Below are positions 1-9,626 of a stretch of DNA of 64,000 bases, piece after piece. Position 1 is the first letter of the stretch. Each line of letters starts with the position of its first letter. The notes under the pieces are model-generated. The model had not been told where the DNA came from, searched no databases, and saw nothing but the letters and a program-made list of their open reading frames with translations. The position numbers and the translations under genes are program-made. Where the stretch lies: assembly GCF_034424315.1 (NCBI RefSeq), contig NZ_CP139972.1, positions 7,014,501 to 7,078,500 of the forward strand. Reading direction: 5' to 3'. The DNA comes from Chitinophaga sancti. GTDB lineage: Bacteria > Bacteroidota > Bacteroidia > Chitinophagales > Chitinophagaceae.

Positions 1-590
1 GTCGTGGTGTTGAGGGTAAACAGGTCCTGTGTGAAATCACCCTTACCGGAATGGTTCAGGTTCTCGATGACCAGGCCCATATCTCCTTCGCGATCAGTAT
101 ACTCGATATAAGCATCTTCGATTTTATATTGTTGCAGTCTCATTGCGAACTTAGTCGCAGCGGTATCTGCCGGATTGGCCTGGGCTGTATCCGGTTTGGT
201 AATATCCCAGTTAGCCTTACCATCTTTGTTGATAATGGCGTGAATGCGGGGTGCCTCAATATTGATGTTGTAAATATCGTAGGTTTCACCCTTAATTACG
301 CTCATCAGGTTCAATGCCACATCGATTTTTTTCACGGAGATCAGGGTATCTCCTTGAAAAGGTGCGCGGTTTACCACCTGCAGATCTTCCAGTGCTACGG
401 CAAGGCGCGGGAAGTGTCTGATCAGACTGATATCTACGTCTTTAAAGTCAACGTCCGCCTCTAACTGCTTGTTCAGTTCAGTTTTTACGATGGACATAAT
501 CTTTCCCTTGAACAGGAAAGGAATGGCAATAGCTGCAACTAATAATACGAGCAGCAGTATACCGGTTACTTTCAGGATCTTCTTTAACAT
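1..590 (-). CDS. AsmA-like membrane-anchored protein, 5' part
   Basis: The reading frame begins at an ATG ending at 590 and stays open to the left edge, so only about 196 N-terminal residues are present. The product starts with a Lys-rich stretch and one strong transmembrane segment (about residues 8-26, VTGILLLVLLVAAIAIPFLF). It continues with the AsmA-type pattern of an anchor, a short 'L..KLEADVDFKDVDIS' section and a 'HFPRLAVALEDLQV' strand. AsmA-like proteins sit in the inner membrane, reach into the periplasm and are linked to lipid transport and outer-membrane assembly. The family call rests on the N-terminus only. It is transcribed divergently from trmH. Confidence 0.7.
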   Translation of the reverse strand, partial: MLKKILKVTGILLLVLLVAAIAIPFLFKGKIMSIVKTELNKQLEADVDFKDVDISLIRHFPRLAVALEDLQVVNRAPFQGDTLISVKKIDVALNLMSVIKGETYDIYNINIEAPRIHAIINKDGKANWDITKPDTAQANPADTAATKFAMRLQQYKIEDAYIEYTDREGDMGLVIENLNHSGKGDFTQDLFTLNTT

Positions 591-658
591 GTGGCAGATA
601 TAGGTTTATATATTCCGATTGAAGATAACAAGTAAATACCGTATTCTTCAAATTAGCT

Positions 659-666
659 TACTTTTG
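659..666 (+). promoter_or_regulatory. possible -7 element for trmH
   Basis: TACTTTTG matches the Bacteroidota -7 consensus TAnnTTTG and lies 27 bases before the trmH ATG. I see no clear TTTG at the expected -33 spacing, so this is a weak call. Confidence 0.35.
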
Positions 667-693
667 CCTTTGAATTTTTATATCTAATTGATT

Positions 694-1281
694 ATGACGC
701 CCGAACGTAGAGAGCGAATACTGTCCGTATTGAATAGACGCCAGGCTGGCCTCACAGTGGTGCTGGAGAATATTGAAGATCCGCATAACATTGCTGCTAT
801 CATGCGTACCTGCGATGCTGTAGGTATACAGGAGATTTTTACCGTGAGTAACAAGCCTCCAAGAGTAAAAAAATGGGGTGCCAAAAGCTCATCGAGTGCG
901 AATAAATGGTTAACGCATCATAAGTATACGGATGTGCATGAATGTATCAGGGTATTGAAGCAGCGATATGATAAATTGATGACTACCCACCTGGCACAGG
1001 ATTCGGTGAGTTTGTATGATATTGATTTTAAAGCGTCTGTTGCATTAGTGTTTGGAAATGAGCAGACAGGTGTATCGAAAGCATTCCTGGAAGCTGCTGA
1101 TGGCAATTTTATTATTCCGCAAATGGGGATCATCCGTTCATTGAATGTATCTGTAGCCTGTGCGGTGAGTATTTATGAAGCGATGAGACAAAAGACATTG
1201 GCAGGGCATTATGAGAAACGGAGTTTGCCGGATGAACAGTATAATACCCTGTTGGAGCAATGGGGCTATGAAGAAGAATAA
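694..1281 (+). CDS. trmH: SpoU/TrmH-family tRNA ribose 2'-O-methyltransferase
   Basis: A 195-residue SPOUT methyltransferase that uses SAM to 2'-O-methylate a tRNA guanosine, most likely G18. All three SpoU motifs are visible. Motif 1 is at 25-44 (ENIEDPHNIAAIMRTCDAVG, with the catalytic Arg at 38), motif 2 at 119-128 (VFGNEQTGVS), and motif 3 at 141-162 (IPQMGIIRSLNVSVA). The knot-forming C-terminus is complete, and there is no N-terminal RNA-binding extension, as in TrmH rather than RlmB. I chose the ATG at 694 over an in-frame TTG two codons earlier. It is a single gene facing nrdA, with a shared hairpin terminator between the two. Confidence 0.88.
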   Translation: MTPERRERILSVLNRRQAGLTVVLENIEDPHNIAAIMRTCDAVGIQEIFTVSNKPPRVKKWGAKSSSSANKWLTHHKYTDVHECIRVLKQRYDKLMTTHLAQDSVSLYDIDFKASVALVFGNEQTGVSKAFLEAADGNFIIPQMGIIRSLNVSVACAVSIYEAMRQKTLAGHYEKRSLPDEQYNTLLEQWGYEEE

Positions 1282-1290
1282 ATCCAGATA

Positions 1291-1324
1291 AAAAAAGCTT
1301 TTGCCATAGGCAAAAGCTTTTTTT
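1291..1324. terminator. bidirectional rho-independent terminator trmH/nrdA
   Basis: A 15-bp perfect stem, AAAAAAGCTTTTGCC (1291-1305), pairs with its complement from 1309 across an ATA loop. It is flanked by A and T runs and lies between convergent genes, so it can serve both strands. Confidence 0.85.
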
Positions 1325-1345
1325 ATCTATTGAGTTTTTTTTGCA

Positions 1346-3748
1346 TTAAGCACTACAAGTCACACAGCCTTCTTCCATGGTGCACACTGCACCTTCAATT
1401 ATGTCCACCTCATCCAGCTTTGGATCTACTTTCTTTTCACCTGCAGGAGCTGTTGCTGCAATCATAGGTTCCATATTCTGGCCTCCCTGTTTTTCTACAG
1501 TAAACTGTACTGCCTGTGCTGCAGCCTGTGTACGCAGATAATACATACCTGTTTTCAGACCTCTCTTCCACGCGTGGAAGTGCATAGATGTCAGCTTCGC
1601 AGCAGAAGGTGTATCAACAAAAAGGTTCAGTGACTGAGACTGACAAATGAAAGCACCACGATCAGCAGCCATATCAATAATTGTACGTTGTTTGATTTCC
1701 CAAACGGTTTTGTACAGCGCTTTGATATTAGCTGGTATTTCCTGGATGTGCTGGATAGAACCGTTTGCCGCAATGATTTTGTTCTTCATATCATTATCCC
1801 ACAGGCCCAGCTCTACCAGATCTTTCAGCAGGTGTTTGTTTACTACCACAAATTCCCCACTCAGTACACGACGGGTGTAGATGTTAGATGTATATGGTTC
1901 AAAACATTCGTTGTTACCAAGGATCTGAGAAGTAGATGCAGTCGGCATTGGCGCCAGTAAAAGTGAGTTACGGATACCATGCTTCTTAATCGATGTTTTC
2001 AGTGAAGCCCAATCCCAGCGGCTGGAAGGAGATACGCCCCACATGTCAAACTGCAGGATCCCTTTTGAGGCCGGAGAGCCAGGGAAGGTTTCGTAAGCGC
2101 CTTCTTTTACAGCCAGGTCTTTGGATGCCGTGAGGCCTGCAAAGTAGATGGTTTCAAAGATATCTTTGTTCAGCTGTTTCGCTTCCTCACTTTCAAACGG
2201 ATAACGCATCAGGATGAAAGCATCTGCCAGACCCTGTACACCCAGCCCGATAGGACGGTGACGCAGGTTGGAGTTACGTGCCTGCTCAACCGGGTAGAAG
2301 TTATGATCGATGATGCGGTTCAGGTTAATCGCTACCTGGTAAGTTACATCAAACAAACGCTGGTGATCAAATTTACCATCGATCACGAAGCGTGGTAATG
2401 CCAGGGAAGCAAGGTTACATACTGCTACTTCATTAGCATCTGTATACTCGATGATTTCTGTACACAGGTTCGAGCTCTTGATAGTACCCAGGTTCTGCTG
2501 ATTCGACTTGCTGTTTGCAGCATCCTTATACAGCAGGTAAGGATTGCCTGTTTCAATTTGTGCATCGAGAATGGCAAACCACAGATCCTGTGCTTTCACA
2601 GTTTTACGTGCGCGGTTTTCACTTTCATATTTTGTATACAATTTCTCGAAAGCTTCACCCCAGCATTCATGCAGTCCTGGTGCTTCGTGAGGGCAGAACA
2701 GGCTCCATTCGCCATTTTCTTCCACACGTTTCATGAACAGGTCTGGTACCCACAGTGCATAGAAAAGATCTCTTGCACGCATTTCCTCTTTACCGTGGTT
2801 CTTACGCAGATCCAGGAATTCGAAAATGTCAGCATGCCATGGTTCCAGGTAGATAGCGAAAGCGCCTTTACGCTTACCTCCACCCTGGTCTACATAGCGT
2901 GCCGTATCATTGAACACACGCAGCATCGGAATGATCCCGTTACTTGTACCATTGGTACCACTGATATAAGAACCTGTAGCGCGGATATTGTGAATGCTCA
3001 GGCCTATACCTCCTGCACTCTGTGAGATCTTTGCAGTTTGCTTGAGTGTATCATAGATACCTTCAATACTATCGTCCTGCATGGTGAGCAGGAAGCAACT
3101 GGACATCTGGGGCTTTGGCGTACCTGCATTGAACAGGGTAGGCGTAGCGTGTGTGAACCAGCGTTCGCTCATCAGGTTATATGTTTTGATAGCAGCGTCA
3201 ATATCGTCTTTGTGTATACCAACTGCCACACGCATCAACATATGTTGTGGACGTTCCGCCACTTTCCCGTCTATCTTTAATAAGTAAGAACGTTCCAGTG
3301 TTTTGAAACCGAAGTAATCAAATGCAAAATCGCGATCGTAAATGATATTGGAGTCAAGGATCTCTGCATTTTTGCTAATGATTTCCATTACATCGTCAGA
3401 GATCAGTGGAGCGGGTTTGCCGACTTTAGGATCGATATAATCATACAGGTTCCTCATTGTCTGAGAGAATGATTTCACTGTATTTTTATGCAGGTTGCTT
3501 ACTGCAATGCGTGAAGCCAGCAGTGCGTAATCAGGATGTTTTGTAGTAAGCGAAGCGGCTGTTTCGGCAGCCAGGTTATCCAGCTCGGTAGTATTTACAC
3601 CATCATATAAGCCTTGAATTACTTTCTTGGCAACGTCGATAGCATCTACATAGTCCGCATTTAATCCATAACAAAGTTTTTCAACGCGGGCAGTAATCTT
3701 GTCAAACTTTACCGCTTCTTTGCGGCCGTCGCGCTTAATTACAAACAT
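1346..3748 (-). CDS. nrdA: Ribonucleoside-diphosphate reductase, class Ia large subunit
   Basis: An 800-residue catalytic subunit that reduces ribonucleoside diphosphates to deoxyribonucleotides. An ATP-cone allosteric domain occupies about residues 1-90 ([18 protein letters not shown]). Active-site Cys218 is in 'MSSCFLL'. The radical triad Asn427/Cys429/Glu431 is in 'NLCTE', and the phosphate-binding loop is '[15 protein letters not shown]'. A 'YYLRT' pair for radical transfer is near the C-terminus, followed by a terminal CVTC shuttle that takes electrons from thioredoxin or glutaredoxin. Length and motifs are complete. It lies 107 bp downstream of nrdB on the same strand, so they probably share an operon in the order nrdB-nrdA. 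Confidence 0.96.
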   Translation of the reverse strand: MFVIKRDGRKEAVKFDKITARVEKLCYGLNADYVDAIDVAKKVIQGLYDGVNTTELDNLAAETAASLTTKHPDYALLASRIAVSNLHKNTVKSFSQTMRNLYDYIDPKVGKPAPLISDDVMEIISKNAEILDSNIIYDRDFAFDYFGFKTLERSYLLKIDGKVAERPQHMLMRVAVGIHKDDIDAAIKTYNLMSERWFTHATPTLFNAGTPKPQMSSCFLLTMQDDSIEGIYDTLKQTAKISQSAGGIGLSIHNIRATGSYISGTNGTSNGIIPMLRVFNDTARYVDQGGGKRKGAFAIYLEPWHADIFEFLDLRKNHGKEEMRARDLFYALWVPDLFMKRVEENGEWSLFCPHEAPGLHECWGEAFEKLYTKYESENRARKTVKAQDLWFAILDAQIETGNPYLLYKDAANSKSNQQNLGTIKSSNLCTEIIEYTDANEVAVCNLASLALPRFVIDGKFDHQRLFDVTYQVAINLNRIIDHNFYPVEQARNSNLRHRPIGLGVQGLADAFILMRYPFESEEAKQLNKDIFETIYFAGLTASKDLAVKEGAYETFPGSPASKGILQFDMWGVSPSSRWDWASLKTSIKKHGIRNSLLLAPMPTASTSQILGNNECFEPYTSNIYTRRVLSGEFVVVNKHLLKDLVELGLWDNDMKNKIIAANGSIQHIQEIPANIKALYKTVWEIKQRTIIDMAADRGAFICQSQSLNLFVDTPSAAKLTSMHFHAWKRGLKTGMYYLRTQAAAQAVQFTVEKQGGQNMEPMIAATAPAGEKKVDPKLDEVDIIEGAVCTMEEGCVTCSA

Positions 3749-3855
3749 GGTTAAATGAATTTAAAAGGTTAGTATTGTTCGAATATGTGTGGGCAAAAAA
3801 ATGTCAGCTTACAGCTTGCAATTATTATGCCTTTATACCTGAATCCGGTAAATAA

Positions 3856-4830
3856 TCAGAAATCTTCATCAAGACTGAAAGTCTGTGTATCCTTTCCAGA
3901 CATTACACCCGCTTTCTGATAATCACCTACACGTTTTTCAAAGAAGTTGGTTTTTCCCTGGAGAGAAATCATCTCCATGAAATCAAACGGATTTGCAGTA
4001 TTATATATTTTGCTATATCCTAATTCTGATAACCAGCGGTCTGCTACAAATTCGATGTATTCGGCCATCAGCTTACTGTTCATGCCAATCAATGCTACAG
4101 GTAGCGCATCGATAATAAATTCCTTTTCAATTTCTACTGCGTTGGAAATGATCTGGTGAACCTGTTCTTCCGATAACTTTTGTTCCAGCATACTATAAAG
4201 CAGACATGCAAATTCACAATGCAGTCCTTCGTCACGGCTGATCAATTCATTGGAGAATGTAAGACCTGGCATCAAACCCCTCTTCTTAAGCCAGAAGATA
4301 GAACAGAAGCTACCGGAGAAGAAGATACCTTCTACTGCAGCAAATGCTACCAGGCGTTCAGCAAAATTGCCGTTCTCAATCCAGCGCAATGCCCATTCTG
4401 CTTTTTTCTTAACAGCAGGTACGGTATCAATCGCATGGAACAGGCGGTCTTTCTCCACCGGGTCTTTTACATAAGTATCAATCAGTAATGCGTAGGTTTC
4501 TGAGTGGATGTTTTCCATCATGATCTGAAAACCATAAAAACAACGAGCTTCCGGTAGCTGTACTTCACTCATGAAGTTTACTGCCAGGTTCTCATTTACA
4601 ATGCCATCACTGGCAGCAAAAAATGCAAGTACATGTGTAATAAAGTGACGTTCCCCATCATTCAGATTAGCCCAGTCTTTCAGGTCTCCACTCAGGTCAA
4701 TTTCTTCAGCTGTCCAGAAACTGGCTTCGTGCTTCTTATATTTTTCCCATACAGCCGGATAATTGATTGGCAGCAAGACAAAGCGATCCTTATTTTCCCT
4801 TAAAAGGAGTTCATTCTCGTAGTTCATCAC
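3856..4830 (-). CDS. nrdB: Ribonucleoside-diphosphate reductase, class Ia small (radical) subunit
   Basis: A 324-residue diiron/tyrosyl-radical subunit. The E. coli ligand set can be placed by spacing: Asp75, Glu106 and His109 (ENIHSETY), radical Tyr113, Glu167 (AAVEGIFF), and Glu201 with His204 (RDEGLHCEF). Retention of the Tyr argues for a tyrosyl radical (class Ia) rather than a Tyr-less class Ic enzyme. Two adjacent ATG codons start the frame (MMNY). It is the first gene of the nrdBA unit. The 475-bp space upstream is shared with a divergent ABC transporter. Confidence 0.95.
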   Translation of the reverse strand: MMNYENELLLRENKDRFVLLPINYPAVWEKYKKHEASFWTAEEIDLSGDLKDWANLNDGERHFITHVLAFFAASDGIVNENLAVNFMSEVQLPEARCFYGFQIMMENIHSETYALLIDTYVKDPVEKDRLFHAIDTVPAVKKKAEWALRWIENGNFAERLVAFAAVEGIFFSGSFCSIFWLKKRGLMPGLTFSNELISRDEGLHCEFACLLYSMLEQKLSEEQVHQIISNAVEIEKEFIIDALPVALIGMNSKLMAEYIEFVADRWLSELGYSKIYNTANPFDFMEMISLQGKTNFFEKRVGDYQKAGVMSGKDTQTFSLDEDF

Positions 4831-5305
4831 TCAATTTTGTTTAATTATGGTTAACGTATATAGACATGCCAGAGCATACGGAAAGGAGACGTTCCCGCCA
4901 ATTTATTGCATTCGAACCCTTTTTCTGTAATACCCTTTGTTATATTAATACGTGTACGCTGGTTTGTTCAGGACAGGTGTATTGCGCTGGTTATATTTTT
5001 CTCGGGGCACAACTTCGCCATGAACTAATACAAATGTAATGATGATCTTCGCTGGCTATCTTTTAAGTTATTAACGGACTGTGGAAAACACATGTGGGTA
5101 ATTAGAAAATGAAGCAGGACAGGCGAATTCACGCATGTTAAATCTATCTGCAACCGTTTTGCACATAGAAAATAATTTAGATATTATTTAGTTTTTTTTC
5201 CGAAAACCGGACTAAATTTTTATCAATATTTTGTTAATTCATTTACTACCAGTAGGATAAAAAAGAATATTTGTACAATATTAGCAGAAAGTATAATCAT
5301 TCATC
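4831..5305. other. 475-bp intergenic region between nrdB and the ABC transporter
   Basis: A divergent promoter region with no open frame that I would call a gene. It holds an AT-rich stretch (about 5165-5290) before the ABC gene, and an 8-bp palindrome CACATGTG at 5089-5096 next to TGTGGAAAA at 5080. I find no clear TTTG/TAnnTTTG pair and no obvious NrdR box on either strand. Confidence 0.5.
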
Positions 5306-5947
5306 ATGCCTGCACCCGTTCTTCGTTTAAAAAATGTGATTAAAGCCTATGAGGATCATGTAGTTCTGAATATCCCCGATCTCCAGCTGGGCTATGGAAC
5401 CTATTGGCTATTAGGAGGAAACGGAGCAGGCAAGACCACCTGTATGAAAGTAATGGCAGCACTGATCCCCAGCCAGGGAGAAATCAGTGTGGACAATGTA
5501 CAGGCTAAACAGCAACCTGTTCAATTTCGACGCCTTGTAAACTATGCAGAAGCAGAGCCTGTTTATCCGGGTTTTTTAACAGGAAAAGATCTGCTTCACT
5601 TATACCTGAAAACCAAAGGGAAAGGTTATAAAGACCTGGATCAGATCATACACTTATTAGGGATCCAGGAGTTTTTTCACAGACCTGTGAGTGGATACTC
5701 AAGCGGGATGTTGAAAAAACTGTCGCTGGTATTGGCATTTACAGGTACACCTAAAGTGATTTTGCTCGATGAACCATTGATTACTTTAGATGTGCAGACA
5801 GTTCCTTTGATCAATAACCTGGTGGAAGAATTTCATACACAATTCGGTATTACTTTTATTATTAGTTCACATCAGCCAGTTTCGGGCAGTTCTATCCGCT
5901 TACAGGTACAGGATAAAAATATTGTAGCAGCTCATGGCCTTATCTAA
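5306..5947 (+). CDS. ABC transporter ATP-binding protein
   Basis: A 213-residue ABC ATPase that couples ATP hydrolysis to a membrane partner. Walker A is at 37-45 (GGNGAGKTT), the signature at 131-135 (YSSGM, a degenerate LSGGQ), Walker B at 151-157 (VILLDEP), and the H-loop His at 189. The Q-loop position reads AEAEPVY, without the usual Gln. The domain is compact, of the CcmA/gliding-type class. It overlaps the next gene by 14 bp, so the membrane protein there is its likely partner. The substrate cannot be read from the sequence. Confidence 0.88.
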   Translation: MPAPVLRLKNVIKAYEDHVVLNIPDLQLGYGTYWLLGGNGAGKTTCMKVMAALIPSQGEISVDNVQAKQQPVQFRRLVNYAEAEPVYPGFLTGKDLLHLYLKTKGKGYKDLDQIIHLLGIQEFFHRPVSGYSSGMLKKLSLVLAFTGTPKVILLDEPLITLDVQTVPLINNLVEEFHTQFGITFIISSHQPVSGSSIRLQVQDKNIVAAHGLI

Positions 5948-7040
5948 AATATTTACCGGCCGTTTTTATGCAGCAAATGCGGCTATCTTCTTCCTGGTAT
6001 TCTATTTCTTTTTTGGAATAGTACCAGGCAATATGCTGCTTTCCTATCACCTTACATTGATCAGGGGTTTTACAGGCAACACAGATTTCCTGTGCCTGGT
6101 ATTACTGGGATGGACTGTGTACAACGCAAAATGTGCATTATTCGTTTTAAAAACACTGAGTGCAAGAGAATCACTGTATTTGTATGCAACGCTGGGAGTG
6201 CTGGACGGTCAGCAAAAATGGCTGACATGGTTTCGTATCCATTTCTCTCTATATATGCCGGCACTGGTATATAGCAGTGCTGCCGTTTGGATTGCCCTGA
6301 GAGATAAACATATAGGCGCTGCTGTTACAATTGTTTTGTTTCAGGCACTGATGTCAGTAATACCCTTATTTGTATATGATCGAAAAATTAAAAACCCTGG
6401 AACGACATCTTTATTTATCAGGTGGCAGCAAAAGCTGAACCGCTTATTTACAAAACCATTGTGGGCATACTACTTATATGAGTTGTTGAATAATGGAAGT
6501 CGTTCACTGTTTATTACCAAAGGCGTAACAGGGCTTGTCATCATTGCTACCTATTCATTGATGGAGCAGCCTTATGAACTGCGTTTTATGCTGGTGGGAT
6601 TGCTACTGGTACTCCTCGCGCACACTGTACTGGTCTTTAATCACAGGCAGTTCGACGACCTGAAGGTATCCATCGCCATACAGTTACCATTGCCTTTGTG
6701 GAAAAGATATGTACATACTACATTCGGCTACTTTGTATTGTTGTTGCCGGAATTTATTTTCCTCGCAGTGAGAACTTATCAGGTCGCAGGCCCACTAGAT
6801 CAGTTATTATTTATCTGCCTGAGCGTATCTATGTTAGTGATGTGGCGGATGCTTTTGTATTTTCCACGGCTGGACCAGGATAAATATTTCCGTTGGGTGC
6901 TTATTTCCATAGTGATTTCGTTGTTCATGATATTGGGCTATTTATACTGGTATGTGGTAATAGGATGGCAGGTACTGGCTTTTACAATATTTGCTACACG
7001 CTATTATAAGTACGAGCCACCGCTGGCAGAAGTGCAGTAG
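5934..7040 (+). CDS. Polytopic membrane protein, probable ABC permease partner
   Basis: A 368-residue protein with about eight to ten hydrophobic segments and no recognisable soluble domain. The first helix is about residues 14-34 (AAIFFLVFYFFFGIVPG) and the last about 325-352. The ATG lies inside the end of the ATPase gene (14-bp overlap), implying translational coupling and assembly into one transporter. I do not recognise the permease family; similar two-gene exporters are common in Bacteroidota. A strong terminator follows 19 bp after the stop. Confidence 0.65.
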   Translation: MALSKIFTGRFYAANAAIFFLVFYFFFGIVPGNMLLSYHLTLIRGFTGNTDFLCLVLLGWTVYNAKCALFVLKTLSARESLYLYATLGVLDGQQKWLTWFRIHFSLYMPALVYSSAAVWIALRDKHIGAAVTIVLFQALMSVIPLFVYDRKIKNPGTTSLFIRWQQKLNRLFTKPLWAYYLYELLNNGSRSLFITKGVTGLVIIATYSLMEQPYELRFMLVGLLLVLLAHTVLVFNHRQFDDLKVSIAIQLPLPLWKRYVHTTFGYFVLLLPEFIFLAVRTYQVAGPLDQLLFICLSVSMLVMWRMLLYFPRLDQDKYFRWVLISIVISLFMILGYLYWYVVIGWQVLAFTIFATRYYKYEPPLAEVQ

Positions 7041-7058
7041 TCCTTCTCATTTTCTTAG

Positions 7059-7088
7059 AAAGTCTCTCATTTTGAGAGACTTTTTTTT
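7059..7088 (+). terminator. rho-independent terminator after ABC transporter operon
   Basis: Stem AGTCTCTCA (7061-7069) / TGAGAGACT (7073-7081) with a TTT loop, followed by a run of eight T. Confidence 0.88.
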
Positions 7089-7202
7089 GTGCCTGTAAAA
7101 TTCGATTTTATTGAAAGCTAGTACAGTATTGTGTTTGGAGTATTCGTGCCGAAACCGGAACAATTTTCGGCTATTACCAGGCATCGAATAAACTTATACA
7201 AA

Positions 7203-8555
7203 ATGAACAACCTATTAAGCGTACTTTTACTTGCATCTGTCCAAACATTCGCACAGGCACCTGATACTACCAAAGTGCCTTTTGGCGGTATGGATATGAC
7301 CTGGCAAAACGGGAATGACAGAAGGGATCAACCCAATCTGCAATCGAAGTATGTGACTGGCATCGTAATGCTGGATGTGAACTACACACATTCTTTCAAC
7401 AATCCTAATGACAATACTGTAGTAGGTTCTACAGCACTGGCACGTAACAATGAAGTGCAGGTATCCAGTGCAGCCCTTGGTGGTGAATTTAATTATAATG
7501 GTGCCAGAGGCCGTATCATCACTCAGTTTGGCACACGCTCTATCGTTGTACCCCGCAACGACTATAGCGTGTACAGAGGACAATATCAATTGAATAATGC
7601 TTACAGGTACATCAGCGAAGCTTATGCCGGTTACCACTTCAACAAATGGTATGGTATCAACGTGGATGCCGGTATGTTTATGTCTTATATAGGCCTGAAC
7701 TCTTATTACCAGGTGGAGAACTGGGAATACCAGGCCAGCTTTACTTCGGATAATACCCCCTGGTTTTTCAACGGTGTGCGCGTACAGATCTTCCCTTCCA
7801 AACACCTGAAAATAGAACCATGGCTGATCAATGGCTGGCAGAGCTATGGGAAGTTCAATGCTATGCCCGGAGCAGGTTTCAATATTACTTATGCACCGAA
7901 TGATAACCTGAAATTGATTACTAACAACTACTTTGGTTCTGATGCTGCTATGATTCCGGACCGTAAGCGTTTTCACTCAGATAACAGCGTGTTGTACAGA
8001 TATTACAATAAGCCCAATTCAAACGGGATTACAAGAATGGCCTTTTCCCTCACCGGTGATATTGGTTTCGAAAAAGGTGGTGGCGTAAATGGTTTCTCTA
8101 ATGGCGACAGCACCAAAGGGCCGGCACAATATTTCTTAAGTGCCATGTTCTATAACCGGACCTGGTTCGCCCATGATCATTTGGCATGGACCATAGGTGG
8201 CGGTGCCATGAAAAACCCCGGCCGGTACCTGGTGCTGTATCCTACAGGTCAGGCTAGTCCATTGCCTAATCCGGCAGATCCTACCAAAACAGAAGGGGCT
8301 TACCCTTTCTCCGCTAATCCTGGCGATCAGTTTGCCGGATGGGATTGTAGTACAAACCTCGACTGGATGCCAAATCAGAACCTGACTTTCAGAATCGAGT
8401 ATGTGCACAGACATGCAAACGTTCCTTACTTTGCCGGTAAGGGTGGGGTAACTTCTCCTACCGGTTACACCACTACTCCTTTGCCGGCAGACTGGAGACC
8501 GGATCTTGTGAAATCGGAAGACAGGATTATCTGTGCCATATTATTCAGGCTGTAA
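7203..8555 (+). CDS. Outer-membrane beta-barrel porin, OmpL-like (beta-barrel porin-2 type)
   Basis: A 450-residue exported protein. The signal peptide is MNNLLSVLLLASVQTFAQA, with cleavage likely after QTFA. The rest has the alternating aromatic/polar strand pattern of an outer-membrane barrel and ends in Phe-Arg-Leu (AILFRL). Phrases such as 'AGMFMSYIGLNSYYQVENW' and 'NLDWMPNQNLTFRIEYVHR' resemble the putative beta-barrel porin-2 family of Bacteroidota, so diffusion of small solutes is likely. The frame is open from 7131, but the signal peptide fixes the start at 7203. A GCCGAAA / TTTCGGC inverted repeat (7148-7154, 7165-7171) lies in the leader. Confidence 0.75.
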   Translation: MNNLLSVLLLASVQTFAQAPDTTKVPFGGMDMTWQNGNDRRDQPNLQSKYVTGIVMLDVNYTHSFNNPNDNTVVGSTALARNNEVQVSSAALGGEFNYNGARGRIITQFGTRSIVVPRNDYSVYRGQYQLNNAYRYISEAYAGYHFNKWYGINVDAGMFMSYIGLNSYYQVENWEYQASFTSDNTPWFFNGVRVQIFPSKHLKIEPWLINGWQSYGKFNAMPGAGFNITYAPNDNLKLITNNYFGSDAAMIPDRKRFHSDNSVLYRYYNKPNSNGITRMAFSLTGDIGFEKGGGVNGFSNGDSTKGPAQYFLSAMFYNRTWFAHDHLAWTIGGGAMKNPGRYLVLYPTGQASPLPNPADPTKTEGAYPFSANPGDQFAGWDCSTNLDWMPNQNLTFRIEYVHRHANVPYFAGKGGVTSPTGYTTTPLPADWRPDLVKSEDRIICAILFRL

Positions 8556-8607
8556 ATAATCAATATACATGTAATCGAAATGCTGTAACTATCCTTTGAG
8601 AACCTTG

Positions 8608-8635
8608 ATGAGGGTTGCCGTGAGGCGACCCTCAT
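8608..8635 (+). terminator. stem-loop after the porin gene
   Basis: Stem ATGAGGGTTGCC (8608-8619) / GGCGACCCTCAT (8624-8635) with a GTGA loop and one T-G pair. The downstream T run is short (TTGCATTTAT), so termination may be partial. Confidence 0.55.
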
Positions 8636-8738
8636 TGCATTTATACATGATAATTATAATTTCAAATTGACTATATTCGTAATTCGAGAATGTAAATCTG
8701 TGGCACCAATCAACCACTGCCTTTAATAGAATTTATCC

Positions 8739-9611
8739 ATGGGCTTATTTTCCAGACTCTTTGGGAAGCGCAGCGAACTTGCTTCCAATGAACAGCTACC
8801 TGTAGTACAAATTCCTGATTCTGATGAGCGTATGAACTGGGCCATTGAAAAAGCCAGAGCTACTATGCATCACTTTCAGGATTGCTTGTCAGCTCCAACG
8901 CCTGCACAGCAATATTTCTCTGTAAAAGTACTGATCGATGACGGAAATAATCGCGAGCATCTCTGGCTGACCACACCTAGTTTTGATGATGAAGGTAACC
9001 TCTATGGTGAAGTAGGCAATAAACCTGTTTATGTCAGTTCTGTAAATATCAATCAACGTATCGGTATAGATCCCCGGTTTATTACTGACTGGATGATTAT
9101 TGAAAATGGCCGCCTGATAGGTGGGTACACAATCCGTGCTATCCGTGAAGGATTACCAGATCATGAGTTGGTTGATTTTGACAGGCAGGTAGGTTTGTAC
9201 ATTGATGAAGGAGTCGACTATTTTGTACATGACTTTTCCACACCAGAGGGCGCAATTTTGTGCCTGGAAGATGCCTACGATGAGCATGACATTGAAAAAG
9301 CAGTGTCCTGCAAAAACTTCCATGAAGAAGCAAAGTTATTGCTCAAAAAAATGAATGACAGGTTCAATAGCCCCGAAATAGTCGAGGCTACTGCAGAGGT
9401 GCTCCGTCTCTCTTTCATTAAAAACCTGGAGGATAATGGGTTTCCTGTATTCCACAACCTGCTCAGGGCTTTTCCGGAGCGGACGAAAATTACTGATAAC
9501 TTATACCTCATTACAGAATGCTGTATTTTTCCTGACGGGGGGAAAAGTCGCCAACAATTGTATACCTTCAGGGACGAAGATGGCTGGAAAGTGTTGAATG
9601 TTGTCGGTTAA
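8739..9611 (+). CDS. DUF2314 (YegJ-like) protein with C-terminal NTF2-like region
   Basis: A 290-residue cytoplasmic protein of unknown biochemical role. Residues about 55-130 match the DUF2314 pattern: 'FSVKVLIDDGNNREHLWL', then 'EVGNKPVYV', then 'ITDWMIIENGRLIGGYTIR'. Residues about 165-288 look like an NTF2-fold scaffold, with helices around 'AILCLEDAYDEHDIEKAVS' and a closing strand 'QQLYTFRDEDGWKVLNVVG'. There is no signal peptide. A possible promoter is TTG at 8667 with TAAATCTG at 8693 (one mismatch, 23-bp spacing). It is 15 bp from the next gene, so co-transcription is possible, although the two show no obvious functional link. Confidence 0.6.
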   Translation: MGLFSRLFGKRSELASNEQLPVVQIPDSDERMNWAIEKARATMHHFQDCLSAPTPAQQYFSVKVLIDDGNNREHLWLTTPSFDDEGNLYGEVGNKPVYVSSVNINQRIGIDPRFITDWMIIENGRLIGGYTIRAIREGLPDHELVDFDRQVGLYIDEGVDYFVHDFSTPEGAILCLEDAYDEHDIEKAVSCKNFHEEAKLLLKKMNDRFNSPEIVEATAEVLRLSFIKNLEDNGFPVFHNLLRAFPERTKITDNLYLITECCIFPDGGKSRQQLYTFRDEDGWKVLNVVG

Positions 9612-9626
9612 TAAACAAACAGTTAT

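Noticed and set aside
5080..5096. TGTGGAAAA (a DnaA-box-like sequence) next to the palindrome CACATGTG, considered as an origin
   Set aside because: Only one box is seen, with no AT-rich unwinding element arrangement and no dnaA/dnaN nearby.
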